DNA of 64,000 bases from a bacterium (GCA_016781505.1 JADDQF010000130.1:53637-117636); one strand, 5' to 3'; positions 33,452 to 44,004 are shown, counted from the first letter of the stretch. Notes: generated by a model not told the origin, from the letters alone. Translations and numbers: made by a program.

Positions 33452-34264
33452 ATGGGACGGCGACAGTTGTGGATACGAGGTTATGTACTTCTCGTGCTTG
33501 GAGTATTGGCGAGTTTCGGGAATGTTCAAGCGCAGTCCAATACAGCACGGGTCCGCATTATTCATGCGTCGCAGGACATGCCGCCAGTTGACATCCTGCT
33601 CGATGGTCAGCGGGTTTTGGCCAATGTGCCTTTCCCATCCATAAGTGATTACCTCGACGTCCCAGCAGGTCAGCGCCAAGTCGCCGTGGTTCCTGCCGGC
33701 CAGGATGCATCCGCCGCGCTCCTAACCTCGGCAGCAACCTTCGAAGCCGGCAAGGCGTATAGCGTGGCCGCAGTTGGGCAGAAGAATGTGGCTGTGGAGG
33801 TGTACACGGATGATCTTTCACCACCGCCAGCGGAGAAGGCACATGTCCGGCTCATCCATCTATCACCAGACGCGCCGGGAGCCAATGTCGAGATCGTCAA
33901 TGGCCCTACCTTGGCTACGGACCTAGCGTTCACGGAAGCTACGGCCTATCAAGCTGTTGATGCGGGCACCTACAATTTACGTCTCGTAGCTACAGGCCAG
34001 AATACGGTAATTGTGCAGTTACCCAATACAACCCTCGAAGCGGGAAAAATTTACACAGTTGCGGCAACGGGACGGCTCGCGAATATTCAGGTCGTAACGA
34101 ACGCTGTGACGCCTGTGGCAGCTAATCAAAGCCAGCAACGTCAAGGACAGGCAGCACTCCCGCAGGCGGGTGTTGACACTGAGCATACGTTAATTCTGCT
34201 CCTGGTTGGCCTGCTTGCCATCGTTTGTGGGCAAGTGCTTCGCCGACAGGCACGAGTTTGTTAA
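33452..34264 (+). CDS. Secreted DUF4397-type repeat protein with LPxxG-like C-terminal anchor
   Basis: Signal peptide; ARVRIIHASQDMPPVDILLDGQ and AHVRLIHLSPDAPGANVEIVNG; C-terminus LPQAG-TM-RRQARVC. Confidence 0.8.
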   Translation: MGRRQLWIRGYVLLVLGVLASFGNVQAQSNTARVRIIHASQDMPPVDILLDGQRVLANVPFPSISDYLDVPAGQRQVAVVPAGQDASAALLTSAATFEAGKAYSVAAVGQKNVAVEVYTDDLSPPPAEKAHVRLIHLSPDAPGANVEIVNGPTLATDLAFTEATAYQAVDAGTYNLRLVATGQNTVIVQLPNTTLEAGKIYTVAATGRLANIQVVTNAVTPVAANQSQQRQGQAALPQAGVDTEHTLILLLVGLLAIVCGQVLRRQARVC

Positions 34265-34434
34265 CCATTCGCTCCACCCGCACTGCGTGACGACCGCACC
34301 ATTGAGGTCAGAACAAGGCGCCAGCCATTTGTGCTTTGATTGTTACCTGGCTAGCGACCGCTAATAATACAATCTGCCATGCGAGAAGCGCTGGAGAATC
34401 TGTAACCGTAGCCAAACCCTGATCGCACACAACA

Positions 34435-34464
34435 AACGAGTGGCCTAGGGCCACTCGTTGTTCT
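34435..34464. terminator. Terminator hairpin
   Basis: ACGAGTGGCC-tag-GGCCACTCGT followed by TGTTCT. Confidence 0.7.
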
Positions 34465-34484
34465 CCAGATGGTGAATGCGCTGA

Positions 34485-34898
34485 TTACAGCGTGCGCTGA
34501 CGCAGGCGCAGCAGCTGTCGAGCCTGGCTTACAACATTTCGTCCAGCATTGGCATACGCCCGCGCTACGCCGACCCGGTTGAGCGTCAGCGGCAGCGCCA
34601 GGAAGAGCAGCAAGATCGCCAGCGGCCAGAACAGCAGCTTCAGCACGATCTCGCCGACAAAGTAGCTGACCAACGCTAAGCCAATCAAAGTATTATGCAC
34701 CGCCGAGCCCCATTGCCGCTGCTGCAGCGCACGTGCCAGCTCCGGTAAATTCCCGATCAGCAGCATTACCCCGGCGATAAGCGCGATATATGCCTGGAGG
34801 CCGGCGGTCAAAAACTGATACACGACATAGATCGCAACCAACACGCCGACCAGCGCAAAGATATAGATCCAGTTTTGGTTCCCCAATCGTCGATTCAT
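34485..34898 (-). CDS. Hypothetical membrane protein
   Basis: Multi-TM 137 aa; MNRRLGNQNWIYIFAL. Confidence 0.65.
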   Translation of the reverse strand: MNRRLGNQNWIYIFALVGVLVAIYVVYQFLTAGLQAYIALIAGVMLLIGNLPELARALQQRQWGSAVHNTLIGLALVSYFVGEIVLKLLFWPLAILLLFLALPLTLNRVGVARAYANAGRNVVSQARQLLRLRQRTL

Positions 34899-35021
34899 GG
34901 CAACGTTCCTTTTTCTCGATGTGTTGAGCATTGGACGTGCCACACGCGCCAAAGGTTGCACCACGAAAGAGGGGCTTTTCCGGGCGAACGTACGTCGGTG
35001 GCCCACAAACGTGCACGCAGC

Positions 35022-35309
35022 TTACTCAAAGACCGGCTTGACCTTGAAATACCCACCCTCGTGGGCCGGCGCATTAGCCAGCACATCTTCCAGCGGCAGC
35101 GAAGGCCGAACCTCATCCGGCCGCATCACGTTGACCACATCCGTGACCTGCGCGGTTGGCGGCACATCGGCGACGTCAACTTCTTGCAACACCTGCATGT
35201 AATCCAAAATCGACGATAGCTGCTGCTGCATGCGTTGGAGCTCTTCGTCATCCAACCGCAACCGGGCCAGCAGCGCCACTTTGCGGACGTCTTCCATTGT
35301 CAAAGCCAT
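35022..35309 (-). CDS. gatC: Asp/Glu-tRNA amidotransferase subunit C
   Basis: VRKVALLARLRLDDEELQRMQQQLSSILDYMQVLQEVD...RPDEVRPSLPLEDVLANAP. Confidence 0.93.
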   Translation of the reverse strand: MALTMEDVRKVALLARLRLDDEELQRMQQQLSSILDYMQVLQEVDVADVPPTAQVTDVVNVMRPDEVRPSLPLEDVLANAPAHEGGYFKVKPVFE

Positions 35310-35364
35310 AGTGCCTCCATAAACCGCTGGTGAAGGGCAGATACGCGCACGATAGGTTTCGGTC

Positions 35365-37347
35365 CTACTTAATCAACCGCAATGATTCGACACAGGTACG
35401 AGTTGCTTCGGTACCGTCGCCCACCGCGATCGGGTCGAGCCGGAGCCGCGTGATCCAGCCAGTCCAGCCCGGCACGTCGGCCAACGGAATGACATAGGTC
35501 TGCGGTGTGCCATCAGCGATAAGCTCCCAGCGCACCGAGTGCTCATCCGACATCGCGCCATCAGTGCCGGCAAAAAAGAGCTGCGCTTGCTGATGCGGGG
35601 CGGTGGTGTGCATCCGCACCTCAACCGCGCGAAACCACGATCCATCGATATCTAACCGGGGACTAAGCAGCGCCGGATCAGCTTGTGGATTGAAGCACCA
35701 CTCAGTATCGAAGGTGGGCGCCTGGACGTTGCTTGCTTCCCATCCTAAACGGGACGATTGCCACTGCCACCCAGCGCCACGTGCCAGCTCGGTCGCGTTC
35801 GGGATGCGCCAATAGTACGTAGTGCCGTTGTGGATGACCGCCGGCTGAAGCGCAGCGCGGTAGGTGGACCAGAACGCATCCAGCTCCGGTTGCCGCAGGG
35901 GATAGCGTTGAAAAATATCCAGCGGCAGCTCCAGCGCTTCGCGCCCCACCAGCACCGCCAGCCCGGCATGCAGCGTCGCGTCGATCTCATACTGGAGCCG
36001 GCCGAGCGCAGCCGGAATATCGCCGTTGTTTTCAAACAAGATACCGTTCAGGGTTCGGACATAAGAGCGCTGCTCGTAATACGGCAGATACAACTCCATC
36101 ACGCCGCCCGGCGTGACGATCAGATCGGCAGGACTCGTCTGCTCACGAACCATAACTGCGATCTGACGCTGCAAATCTTGGCTGGCATCGCCCCGGCGCT
36201 CCACCAGAGGAAAGTTATGCCAGGCCAGCGCCAACGGCATGGCCGCCGCTACCACGGGGAGCACGCGTCCAGCCAGCCCAATCCTTAAGGAGGCAACACT
36301 GACGCCGACCAGCAGCCACAGCGGTAGCAGGGCGCCGATCCAGAACTCGATGTTATCGCCTTCCCACCAGGCAAAGAACCCGCCGAATATCGCAATCCAC
36401 AGGGCACAGATCGCAACAACCCGGGGCCACCGCCTGATCGCTTGCGGCAATCCCAGCCCCAGCAGCACAACCACCGCCAGCCAAAAGGGCCAAGCGCCCT
36501 GTGTTGAAATCGAGTTGCCTAAGCCCGCCCCCAGATCGGTCCAGCGGTCACGCACGGCGTTGCCCCACCAGCCCGTCTCCACATAGAACAACATCCAGTC
36601 GCGCAGTTCGCCGAGCGAGCGATAGCCGTTGTAGCCAAAGCCAACCAAGCTATAGCCGAGCGCTACGACGCCACCGGCGGCAACGCCGCTAAGCAGCAGC
36701 TGCTTGATGCGCTGGCGCCACCCCACCGGGCTCAGCGCCACACCAGCGATCACGACCGGCACAAGCAGCCCGTTGGTTTGATGGAACAACGCGGCCATGC
36801 CAACGCACAGTCCCAGCAGCGTGGCGGTCCAGCGGCCAGGGCGCGTTACCAATGTGATTAGCAGCCTGAGCACCAGCAGCAGCCAGACCAGCGCCAGCAG
36901 ATATACTTCGACCTCGACAGAGAAGTACCACAGGCCATAGTTGAAGAGCAGCAAGCCGCCGGCAGCGAGCGCAGCCCATACGTTGCCCGTCAAGCGCAGC
37001 ACAAGGCGGTACAAGCCAAAGCCACCCACAGCACCCGCTACACTGTTGAGCACTTCCAGCGCCAGCTCGGAGCCGGCATCATAGCCGAAGAGCCGCCAGC
37101 TTTGCCAGAAGAGCCAGCCGGTAGGACTGTACAACAGATGATGCGGATGGAAAAAAAAGCCAGCGCGTTGGTCAACATCGCGAATGTACGAGAGCGCATC
37201 AAAGGTATGCACACCCGACAGCGTGCTCAGATACAGGGCCAGCGCGAAGGCAGCCATCAACAGTGGCACGAGCCAGCGCACCACCCAGCGCGGCATCCCG
37301 CGTTGCCGCGCAGGAGCAACAGCAGAATCAATCGTTCGAGTCGTCAT
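35365..37347 (-). CDS. Membrane glycosyltransferase-like protein
   Basis: TM-rich; FFHPHHLLYSPTGWLFW. Confidence 0.65.
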   Translation of the reverse strand: MTTRTIDSAVAPARQRGMPRWVVRWLVPLLMAAFALALYLSTLSGVHTFDALSYIRDVDQRAGFFFHPHHLLYSPTGWLFWQSWRLFGYDAGSELALEVLNSVAGAVGGFGLYRLVLRLTGNVWAALAAGGLLLFNYGLWYFSVEVEVYLLALVWLLLVLRLLITLVTRPGRWTATLLGLCVGMAALFHQTNGLLVPVVIAGVALSPVGWRQRIKQLLLSGVAAGGVVALGYSLVGFGYNGYRSLGELRDWMLFYVETGWWGNAVRDRWTDLGAGLGNSISTQGAWPFWLAVVVLLGLGLPQAIRRWPRVVAICALWIAIFGGFFAWWEGDNIEFWIGALLPLWLLVGVSVASLRIGLAGRVLPVVAAAMPLALAWHNFPLVERRGDASQDLQRQIAVMVREQTSPADLIVTPGGVMELYLPYYEQRSYVRTLNGILFENNGDIPAALGRLQYEIDATLHAGLAVLVGREALELPLDIFQRYPLRQPELDAFWSTYRAALQPAVIHNGTTYYWRIPNATELARGAGWQWQSSRLGWEASNVQAPTFDTEWCFNPQADPALLSPRLDIDGSWFRAVEVRMHTTAPHQQAQLFFAGTDGAMSDEHSVRWELIADGTPQTYVIPLADVPGWTGWITRLRLDPIAVGDGTEATRTCVESLRLIK

Positions 37348-37535
37348 CGGGGCGGAGTATACCAGAAAGCTGGGCAAACAAGCCACGAGATTGGCTCCGT
37401 AAGCGCTGATCGCACGAAATCAGCTCGGCCCGGCGCATGAGCGGATGCAAGCGCCTCACTTCGCCAAAGACTTCGGCCCCGATTGATGATCTCCGTTCTT
37501 TGCGTTACATGCAGGCTTGGTGTATCCTGCCCGTC

Positions 37536-38501
37536 ATGTCGCCCACCACTCAGCTACGAGGCTACGTCCTCGTCCTTGTCGCAGCCTGCTTCTGGGCGAC
37601 CATCGGCCTCTTTTACCGTGCTCTGGTCGACCAATTTCAGCTTACGCGCGGGGTAATCGTCGCGTATCGGGCTGGCATTGCCGCGCTGGTGCTGCTTCTA
37701 TATCTCGCCGTATTCCGGCCACGGCTGCTGATCGTCCACCGGCGTGATTGGCTGTACTTCACCAGCTACGGCTGCATCGGCGTAGCCGCCTTTTTTCTCA
37801 GCTACATCCAAGCAACCACAAGCGGACCACTCGCCGTCGCGGCGGTGTTGCTGTACACCGCCCCAATCTGGATTATGCTGTGGTCGTGGCTCAAGGGCGA
37901 GGCGCCATCCCGTCGTAAGCTGGTCGCGCTCAGCCTGGCGTTCGTGGGCTGTGCGCTTGTAGCCGATATCTTCAATCCGGCGAATGTAGCCGTGAACGGT
38001 CCATCACTCCTGTTTGGCCTACTGTCGGGACTATCCTACGCGGCCTACAGCGTATGGAGTGCGGAAGGTACGCGCCGGGGCTACCACGTGTGGCCGGTCG
38101 TGGCCTACTCGTTGGGCATCGGCGCTGTGGTGCTGTTTGCCGCCCAGCCGCTGCGCGAGTCGTTGCGGCCCTTGCACCTGCCGGGCGCGTGGCCGTATTT
38201 GCTCGGCGTGGCGCTTGGCCCGTCGTTGCTCGCCCAAACCTGCTTTACGCTTGGCTTGGCGCAGGTGCCGACGGCGAACGCCTCGATTGTCGCCACCATC
38301 GAGCCCGTCATTGCCGCGCTCCTGGGCTGGCTCGTGGTCGTACCGCCGGAACCGTTGAGTGGCTGGCAGCTGGCGGGCGGCGGGTGTGTGCTAGCAGCAG
38401 TGGTGGTGCTGACGCGAGCGGGCGTCAACACACCGCCAGATGCGCGGCGCCGTCGTGGACTGTACCAGCGGCCTCGCGTAGCCAACTCGGATGATGTGTA
38501 G
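37536..38501 (+). CDS. EamA family transporter
   Basis: Ten-TM DMT pattern; ANASIVATIEPVIAALLGWL. Confidence 0.85.
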   Translation: MSPTTQLRGYVLVLVAACFWATIGLFYRALVDQFQLTRGVIVAYRAGIAALVLLLYLAVFRPRLLIVHRRDWLYFTSYGCIGVAAFFLSYIQATTSGPLAVAAVLLYTAPIWIMLWSWLKGEAPSRRKLVALSLAFVGCALVADIFNPANVAVNGPSLLFGLLSGLSYAAYSVWSAEGTRRGYHVWPVVAYSLGIGAVVLFAAQPLRESLRPLHLPGAWPYLLGVALGPSLLAQTCFTLGLAQVPTANASIVATIEPVIAALLGWLVVVPPEPLSGWQLAGGGCVLAAVVVLTRAGVNTPPDARRRRGLYQRPRVANSDDV

Positions 38502-38530
38502 CCCTGCCAATGTACCTACAGGTTCCAGCT

Positions 38531-39469
38531 ATGCCTAATCGGACCCTTGTGCCTTATCTCGTTTTGCTTGGCGGTGTGCTGATCGTCTCCATGGCCGCGG
38601 TGCTGATTACGTCCGCGATTGAGCTGGGCGTGCGCCCGATCACCATCGCGGCCGGGCGGCTTGCGTTCGCCACGTTGATCTTGACGCCGATTGCCTGGAG
38701 CAAAGCCGGAGGAGAGCTGCGTCGGTTGGAGCGCCGAGACTGGCTGTGGGGGCTGGGCTCAGGAGTCTTTTTGGCCATCCACTTCGCGGCCTGGATCAGC
38801 TCGTTAGACTACACCTCGGTGGCCTCGTCCACGGCGCTCGTGGCCACGAACCCGATCTTTGTAGCGCTGGCGTCCTCCCTGATTTTCCGGGAGCGGCTGG
38901 GCCTTGCGGTATGGCTCGGGGTGCTGCTGACTGTGCTTGGCTCGGCACTGATCGGCTTGAGCGACCGCGACGGTACTGGCGGCACCCATCCACTGCTGGG
39001 CGATGCCCTGGCCCTGCTGGGCGCGGTCTGTGGCTCGGGCTATTTCCTGGTCGGCCGCAGCCTGCGCACCCGCCTTACGATCTTGCCCTATATCTGGGTT
39101 GTGTACAGTACGGCCGCGGTTATTTTGTTGGTCTGGATGATGTTGGCCGGCCAGTCGCTGTTTGGCCTCCCGCCCGCCGTGTACCTGGTGCTGCTCGGCC
39201 TGGCAGTCGGACCGCAGCTCCTCGGGCATACCGCGTTCAACTGGGCTATCCGCTATGTGTCGGCGACGCTGGTCACCATGGCGATTCTGGGTGAACCGAT
39301 AGGCTCGGCCTTGCTGGCTTACCTGTTCCTGCGCCAACCTGTCCAACCGCTACAGCTTGTTGGTGGCGCGCTGCTGCTGGGAGGCATTGCCGTGGCTACC
39401 CTTGCCGAACGCCGCGCGCAGCCATCAACGGCGCAGCTGGCCGAGGTGGAAAGCGTGATCGCGCCGTAG
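38531..39469 (+). CDS. EamA family transporter
   Basis: DMT pattern; LVTMAILGEPIGSALLAYLFLRQ. Confidence 0.88.
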   Translation: MPNRTLVPYLVLLGGVLIVSMAAVLITSAIELGVRPITIAAGRLAFATLILTPIAWSKAGGELRRLERRDWLWGLGSGVFLAIHFAAWISSLDYTSVASSTALVATNPIFVALASSLIFRERLGLAVWLGVLLTVLGSALIGLSDRDGTGGTHPLLGDALALLGAVCGSGYFLVGRSLRTRLTILPYIWVVYSTAAVILLVWMMLAGQSLFGLPPAVYLVLLGLAVGPQLLGHTAFNWAIRYVSATLVTMAILGEPIGSALLAYLFLRQPVQPLQLVGGALLLGGIAVATLAERRAQPSTAQLAEVESVIAP

Positions 39470-39497
39470 CGCCGGAGCGTAGCATGAGCAGCTTGTT

Positions 39498-39782
39498 TCA
39501 GGAAAGCCCGATATCAAAGGCGCTGTCAAGCTCACGCCGGGTAAACGCGCGAAAGGCCAGCGTTGTCTCGGTCTCCGTCACACCCTCGGTCATGGCGATC
39601 TGATCGGGCACAACTTCGGCCAGTTGCTCGTAGGCCGGCAGGTGCAGAATCGCGATCAGATCATGCACCCCCGTGACGCTGTACACTTCCGCCACATGCT
39701 CAAGCTCCGCAATGCGCTGAGCCACCTCTGATGCCCGGCGGCCCTCAGTCTTGATCATCACAAACGCAGTAACTCTTGCCAT
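39498..39782 (-). CDS. Lrp/AsnC ligand-binding (RAM) domain protein
   Basis: MARVTAFVMIKTEGRRASEVAQRIAELEHVAEVYSVTGVHDLIAILH; no HTH. Confidence 0.85.
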   Translation of the reverse strand: MARVTAFVMIKTEGRRASEVAQRIAELEHVAEVYSVTGVHDLIAILHLPAYEQLAEVVPDQIAMTEGVTETETTLAFRAFTRRELDSAFDIGLS

Positions 39783-40125
39783 GAAATTCTCCATTAATGA
39801 CGCAGTTTGCTGCTCGGACGGGATCCTTCAGCACAGAACTATTACGGGCACCTGCACTGGTGCCATGTCGCATCGTTGCACCGCAAGGTAGCGGCAGCCG
39901 GAGCAACTCGTTACATATCTCATGTCAAGCAGCAAGCTCAGCAACGCATTCATCCGCTGCCGCCAATTCTAACGCATGATCGGCGGGATGCGACTGCATC
40001 TGCTGGTTCAGCGTGCCGCGAAGTCTTGTTTCGAGCAATCAAATGCCATGTATAATGGATCTGCGAAACCGATCAAGAACAAGCTTGGCTGCCCTTGGCA
40101 GCTGCGCACAACGTGGTGATCCCCG

Positions 40126-40971
40126 ATGCAGCCTGAACAAAAGGTGGTCGAGATTGCTGGCGTGCCGACCCGGTATCAGATCGCTGGTTCAGGAGCGTTT
40201 TTGCTGTTGCTGCACGGGCTGGGCGACAATCTCGCTGATTGGCAGTGGGTGCTGCCACATTTAGCCGACCGGTACCGTGTTTGCGCCCTGGATTTGCCGG
40301 GCTTCAGCGGGCTTTGTGGCCAGCTTCCAAGCTATGCGCTGGACTTTTTCACCCAATATGTCCTCGCCTTTCTCACGGAGCTAGAGGTTGATCAGGCTGG
40401 GCTGATCGGCAACTCACTCGGCGGGCTGATCGCGCTGCAGCTTGCCTTGGTTGCCCCATCCCGCGTGGGCGCACTCGTGCTTGCCGACAGCGCGGGCCTT
40501 GGGCGGGCAATTCACCCGACGCTACGGGCGTTAACCACACCTGGCTACGGCGATTTGGCGACAGCCTGGGCTAGCACTGCTCCGGGCGCTGCCCAACGCG
40601 CGACCTTTCGAAGGTCGCTGCTGTTCGCACAGCCCGCCCGCGCACCCAAGGACTGGTTTGTTGAACAATATCGACTGGCGCAACGTCCATACGTCATGTC
40701 CAATGCCCTACGTACGTTACGGGCCCATGTTTCAGCACGAGGACAGCGCTCGGTGCTGCTCGATCAGCTGCCCAAGGTGGCGCCGCCGACCCTGATCGTT
40801 TGGGGCGAGCAGGATAGCGTCGTACCCCCTAGCCAGGCACAGCAGGCGCTCCAGCTGCTACCCAAAGGTGATCTTGTGCTCGTGCCCGCTTGCGGTCATC
40901 TGCCACACGTCGAGCAACCGGAGCGCTTTGTGGCGGCAGTGCGGCAATTTGTGCGAAAATCGTTTGCCTGA
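40126..40971 (+). CDS. Alpha/beta hydrolase
   Basis: LLLHGLGDN; GLIGNSLGGLIALQ; CGHLPHVEQPERF. Confidence 0.92.
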   Translation: MQPEQKVVEIAGVPTRYQIAGSGAFLLLLHGLGDNLADWQWVLPHLADRYRVCALDLPGFSGLCGQLPSYALDFFTQYVLAFLTELEVDQAGLIGNSLGGLIALQLALVAPSRVGALVLADSAGLGRAIHPTLRALTTPGYGDLATAWASTAPGAAQRATFRRSLLFAQPARAPKDWFVEQYRLAQRPYVMSNALRTLRAHVSARGQRSVLLDQLPKVAPPTLIVWGEQDSVVPPSQAQQALQLLPKGDLVLVPACGHLPHVEQPERFVAAVRQFVRKSFA

Positions 40972-41161
40972 TCACATCGTCCAGCTCGTCGGTGTGAAGT
41001 ACACCAACCCAAAAAGCCTGCCGTGGGTTTGCGGAGCAGGCCGCAGCTAGCGGAACTGGCTGAAAATCGGTCTCGGCATACTGGACTTGACGTACTGGTA
41101 CACCCGCCACTAGCAAGCGATCCGTTGACCAGCGTTCCATTCCGACCATACGTGTACAGCC

Positions 41162-42259
41162 GTGGAATTACAACAGCTTAAGCAGCATCACTCATTAATT
41201 CTGAACTCCGTCGGCGAAGGTATCTTTGGGCTGAATGCTCAAGGAGTTATTACCTTTGCGAATCCGGCTGCCACTACCATACTCGGATATGGCGAGGGCG
41301 AGCTGATTGGCCAGCTGCAACACCCGCTCATCCACCATACACGGGCGAATGGCACACCCTACCCGCTGGACCTATGCCCGATTGCCGCCTCCATGCGGGA
41401 TGGCATAACCCGCTCTTCGGAGACTGATGTATTCTGGACAAAGCAGGGTACCAGCATTCCGGTGGCCTACACCAGCACGCCGTTGCGCGAACACGATGTG
41501 ATAGTGGGTGCGGTGATTGCCTTTCAAGATATTACCGAGCGGAAGCGGATCGAAGCGCGGCAAACAACGCAGTTTGCGGTCACACGCGTCATGGCCGAAG
41601 CTGAAAGCATCCGAGATGCCGTACCCGGCCTGCTGCAAGCGATCTGTGTGGGCATGGATTGGGACCTAGGCGAGCTGTGGTATGTGGATCGCGACGCCCA
41701 GGTGTTGCGGCGACTGGGTGGGTGGTATGCGCTCACGGTACATGCGGTCGATTTCGAAATCGGCAGCCGCCACATGACCTTCGCCAAAGAACAGGGATTG
41801 CCCGGCCAAGTCTGGGCCAGTGGCCAAGCGTCGTGGATCACCAACGTCATCACCGAGTCCGGTTTTATGCGGGCGGAGCTTGCGGCCGACCACGGGTTGT
41901 ACACCGCCTTTGCTGTGCCCATCCGCAACGGCCGCGAAGTGATCGGCGTGCTCGTATGTTTCAGCCGAGCCATGCGGCGGCGCAACGACGACCTGCTGCA
42001 GCTCATGGCCGATATTAGCAGCCAGATTGGCCAATATATCGAGCGCCGGCAAGCCGAGGCGGCGGTTGAGCGCTCGGCAACTCGGCTTGCAACCTTGCAC
42101 CAGATCGATGGCGCGATTCTGGCGGCTGAGTCGCCGCGTGAGATTGCGCTGGCCGCGTTGCGCCATTTGTGGCAGTTCGTCCCGTATCACCAGGCGAGTG
42201 TCGCGATGCGCAATGGTGCTGCGGATACCAGCGTGTGCTCGCCACCATCGACCGCATGA
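41162..42259 (+). CDS. PAS-GAF sensory protein, N-terminal part of a split kinase
   Basis: PAS (ILNSVGEGIFGLNAQGVITFANPAA), GAF, then start of a second GAF that ends early. Confidence 0.8.
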   Translation: MELQQLKQHHSLILNSVGEGIFGLNAQGVITFANPAATTILGYGEGELIGQLQHPLIHHTRANGTPYPLDLCPIAASMRDGITRSSETDVFWTKQGTSIPVAYTSTPLREHDVIVGAVIAFQDITERKRIEARQTTQFAVTRVMAEAESIRDAVPGLLQAICVGMDWDLGELWYVDRDAQVLRRLGGWYALTVHAVDFEIGSRHMTFAKEQGLPGQVWASGQASWITNVITESGFMRAELAADHGLYTAFAVPIRNGREVIGVLVCFSRAMRRRNDDLLQLMADISSQIGQYIERRQAEAAVERSATRLATLHQIDGAILAAESPREIALAALRHLWQFVPYHQASVAMRNGAADTSVCSPPSTA

Positions 42260-43221
42260 GCTTGACGCAGCCTGCCGCGCTGGAACAAATGCCCTTCAGC
42301 CAGCTTACCACCGATCAGCCCAATAATGCGCCTAGCACGTTTACCCTCCAAGTCCCGTTGATTGCTCACGAGAGCGAGATCGGCGAGCTCAACATCGTGG
42401 GCGCGGCTGGCCACTCCTTTAACGACGAGCAGCGGGCGGTGCTGCGCGAAGTCGCGGCGCAGCTGGCAGTTGCACTGCAGCAAGCGCGGCTGTTTGAACA
42501 GGTACGGACCGGCAATGAGCGGCTGCACACGCTATCCGCCCATTTGTTAGAGGTGCAAGAACAGGAACGGCGGCATATCGCGCGCGAGCTGCACGATGAA
42601 ATCGGCCAGGCGCTCACCGCGGCGCAGCTCAATCTGCAGGATTTAACCGAGGTGACCAAGCTTGAAGCGCTGCCGGCGCGGGTGGAAGACACCCTGGTGC
42701 TGATCGAGACCGTGCTGGGGCAGGTCCGCAGCTTGTCGCTTGATCTACGGCCGTCGATGTTGGACGACCTTGGCCTTGGCGCAGCTTTACGCTGGTATGT
42801 GAAACGCCAGGCTGAGCGTGCTAAACTGATGGCGGAGATTAATGCCGATGCGATTGAGCCACGTCCTCCCACCACTATCGAAACCGCTTGTTACCGGATC
42901 GCGCAAGAAGCGGTCACAAATATCGTTCGCTATGCCCGCGCAACCGAAGTGTGCGTCGATCTGTACGTGCGCAGCGGCGTTTTGCATCTGGTTGTGCGCG
43001 ACAATGGCGTTGGCTTTGATGTTGACGCAGCCCAGGCGCGCGCCTCACAAGGTGGCAGTGTCGGCATCTTAGGCATGCAGGAGCGGGCGCAGCTGGCCGG
43101 GGGCTGGTGGAGTGTTGCGTCCACGCCCGGGCAAGGCACCACCATTCGAGCATTCTTCCCGTTGCATCCAGCAGAAAGGAGCGACGCCAATGACGTCGAT
43201 TCGCACCATTTTGGCGGATGA
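42256..43221 (+). CDS. GAF-histidine kinase (NarL/DesK-type), C-terminal part of a split kinase
   Basis: RRHIARELHDEIGQALTAAQ; HATPase VRDNGVGFD; ATGA overlap with preceding ORF. Confidence 0.85.
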   Translation: MSLTQPAALEQMPFSQLTTDQPNNAPSTFTLQVPLIAHESEIGELNIVGAAGHSFNDEQRAVLREVAAQLAVALQQARLFEQVRTGNERLHTLSAHLLEVQEQERRHIARELHDEIGQALTAAQLNLQDLTEVTKLEALPARVEDTLVLIETVLGQVRSLSLDLRPSMLDDLGLGAALRWYVKRQAERAKLMAEINADAIEPRPPTTIETACYRIAQEAVTNIVRYARATEVCVDLYVRSGVLHLVVRDNGVGFDVDAAQARASQGGSVGILGMQERAQLAGGWWSVASTPGQGTTIRAFFPLHPAERSDANDVDSHHFGG

Positions 43222-43864
43222 TCACGAGCTCGTGCGGGCCGGTATTCGTGCGCTGCTCCAAAACATCGCGGGGGTTGATGTCGTAGGCGAGGCCAGCAAC
43301 GGCGAAGAAGCCCTGCGACTGGTTGCGGCGCTCCAACCAGATGTGGCACTCCTTGACATTGCTATGCCAGGCTTGAATGGGCTGGAAACGGCAGCCAGAA
43401 TCACTGCACAGTTTCCCAATGTCCGAATCATTATGTTGTCGATGTACGCCGACGAAGAATATGTGCTGCAAGCGTTACGGGCGGGTGCGTCAGGCTACCT
43501 GCTGAAAGGTGCCCGCCGTCCCGAGCTGGAGCTGGCCGTTTCCGCCGTGGTTCATGGCGAAACCTACCTCAGTCCGGCCGCGTCCAAGCATGTGGTCGGC
43601 GACTTTGTGCAGCGTGCCACCGGAGGTACCGAAACCAAAGAGAGCGAGCAGCGCCAGGCTGAGCGCCTGACGCCGCGTCAGCGTGAGATCTTGCAGCTGA
43701 TCGCCCAAGGCCAGACGACCAAGGAGATGGCGCGCACGCTCAACCTCAGCGTCAAAACCGTCGAGATGCATCGCTCGCAGTTGATGGATCGGCTGGGAAT
43801 TCATGATGTCGCCGGCCTGGTCCGCTATGCCATTCGCACGGGCATGATCTCGCCCAGCGAGTAG
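43190..43864 (+). CDS. NarL/LuxR-family response regulator
   Basis: REC plus LTPRQREILQLIAQGQTTKEMARTLNLSVKTVEMHRSQLMDRLGI. Confidence 0.95.
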   Translation: MTSIRTILADDHELVRAGIRALLQNIAGVDVVGEASNGEEALRLVAALQPDVALLDIAMPGLNGLETAARITAQFPNVRIIMLSMYADEEYVLQALRAGASGYLLKGARRPELELAVSAVVHGETYLSPAASKHVVGDFVQRATGGTETKESEQRQAERLTPRQREILQLIAQGQTTKEMARTLNLSVKTVEMHRSQLMDRLGIHDVAGLVRYAIRTGMISPSE

Positions 43865-43936
43865 TGCTTCCCCAGGCACCCGGTATGCCTGGCAGCCCAC
43901 GCATCGCCGCAGCTCACCGCATATGCCTGTAGCTCC

Positions 43937-44004
43937 CCTAGGTTTTCCCTGTACCCACCCCAGGGCTATCCCCAATTGTTGGCCCGCCGCCCAACCAGTA
44001 CTAT
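43937..44004 (+). promoter_or_regulatory. Copy A of a 38-bp conserved element plus -10-like TACTAT
   Basis: CCTAGGTTTTCCCTGTACCCACCCCAGGGCTATCCCCA-N24-TACTAT; 32/38 identical to 53731-53768 with identical spacing. Confidence 0.7.
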
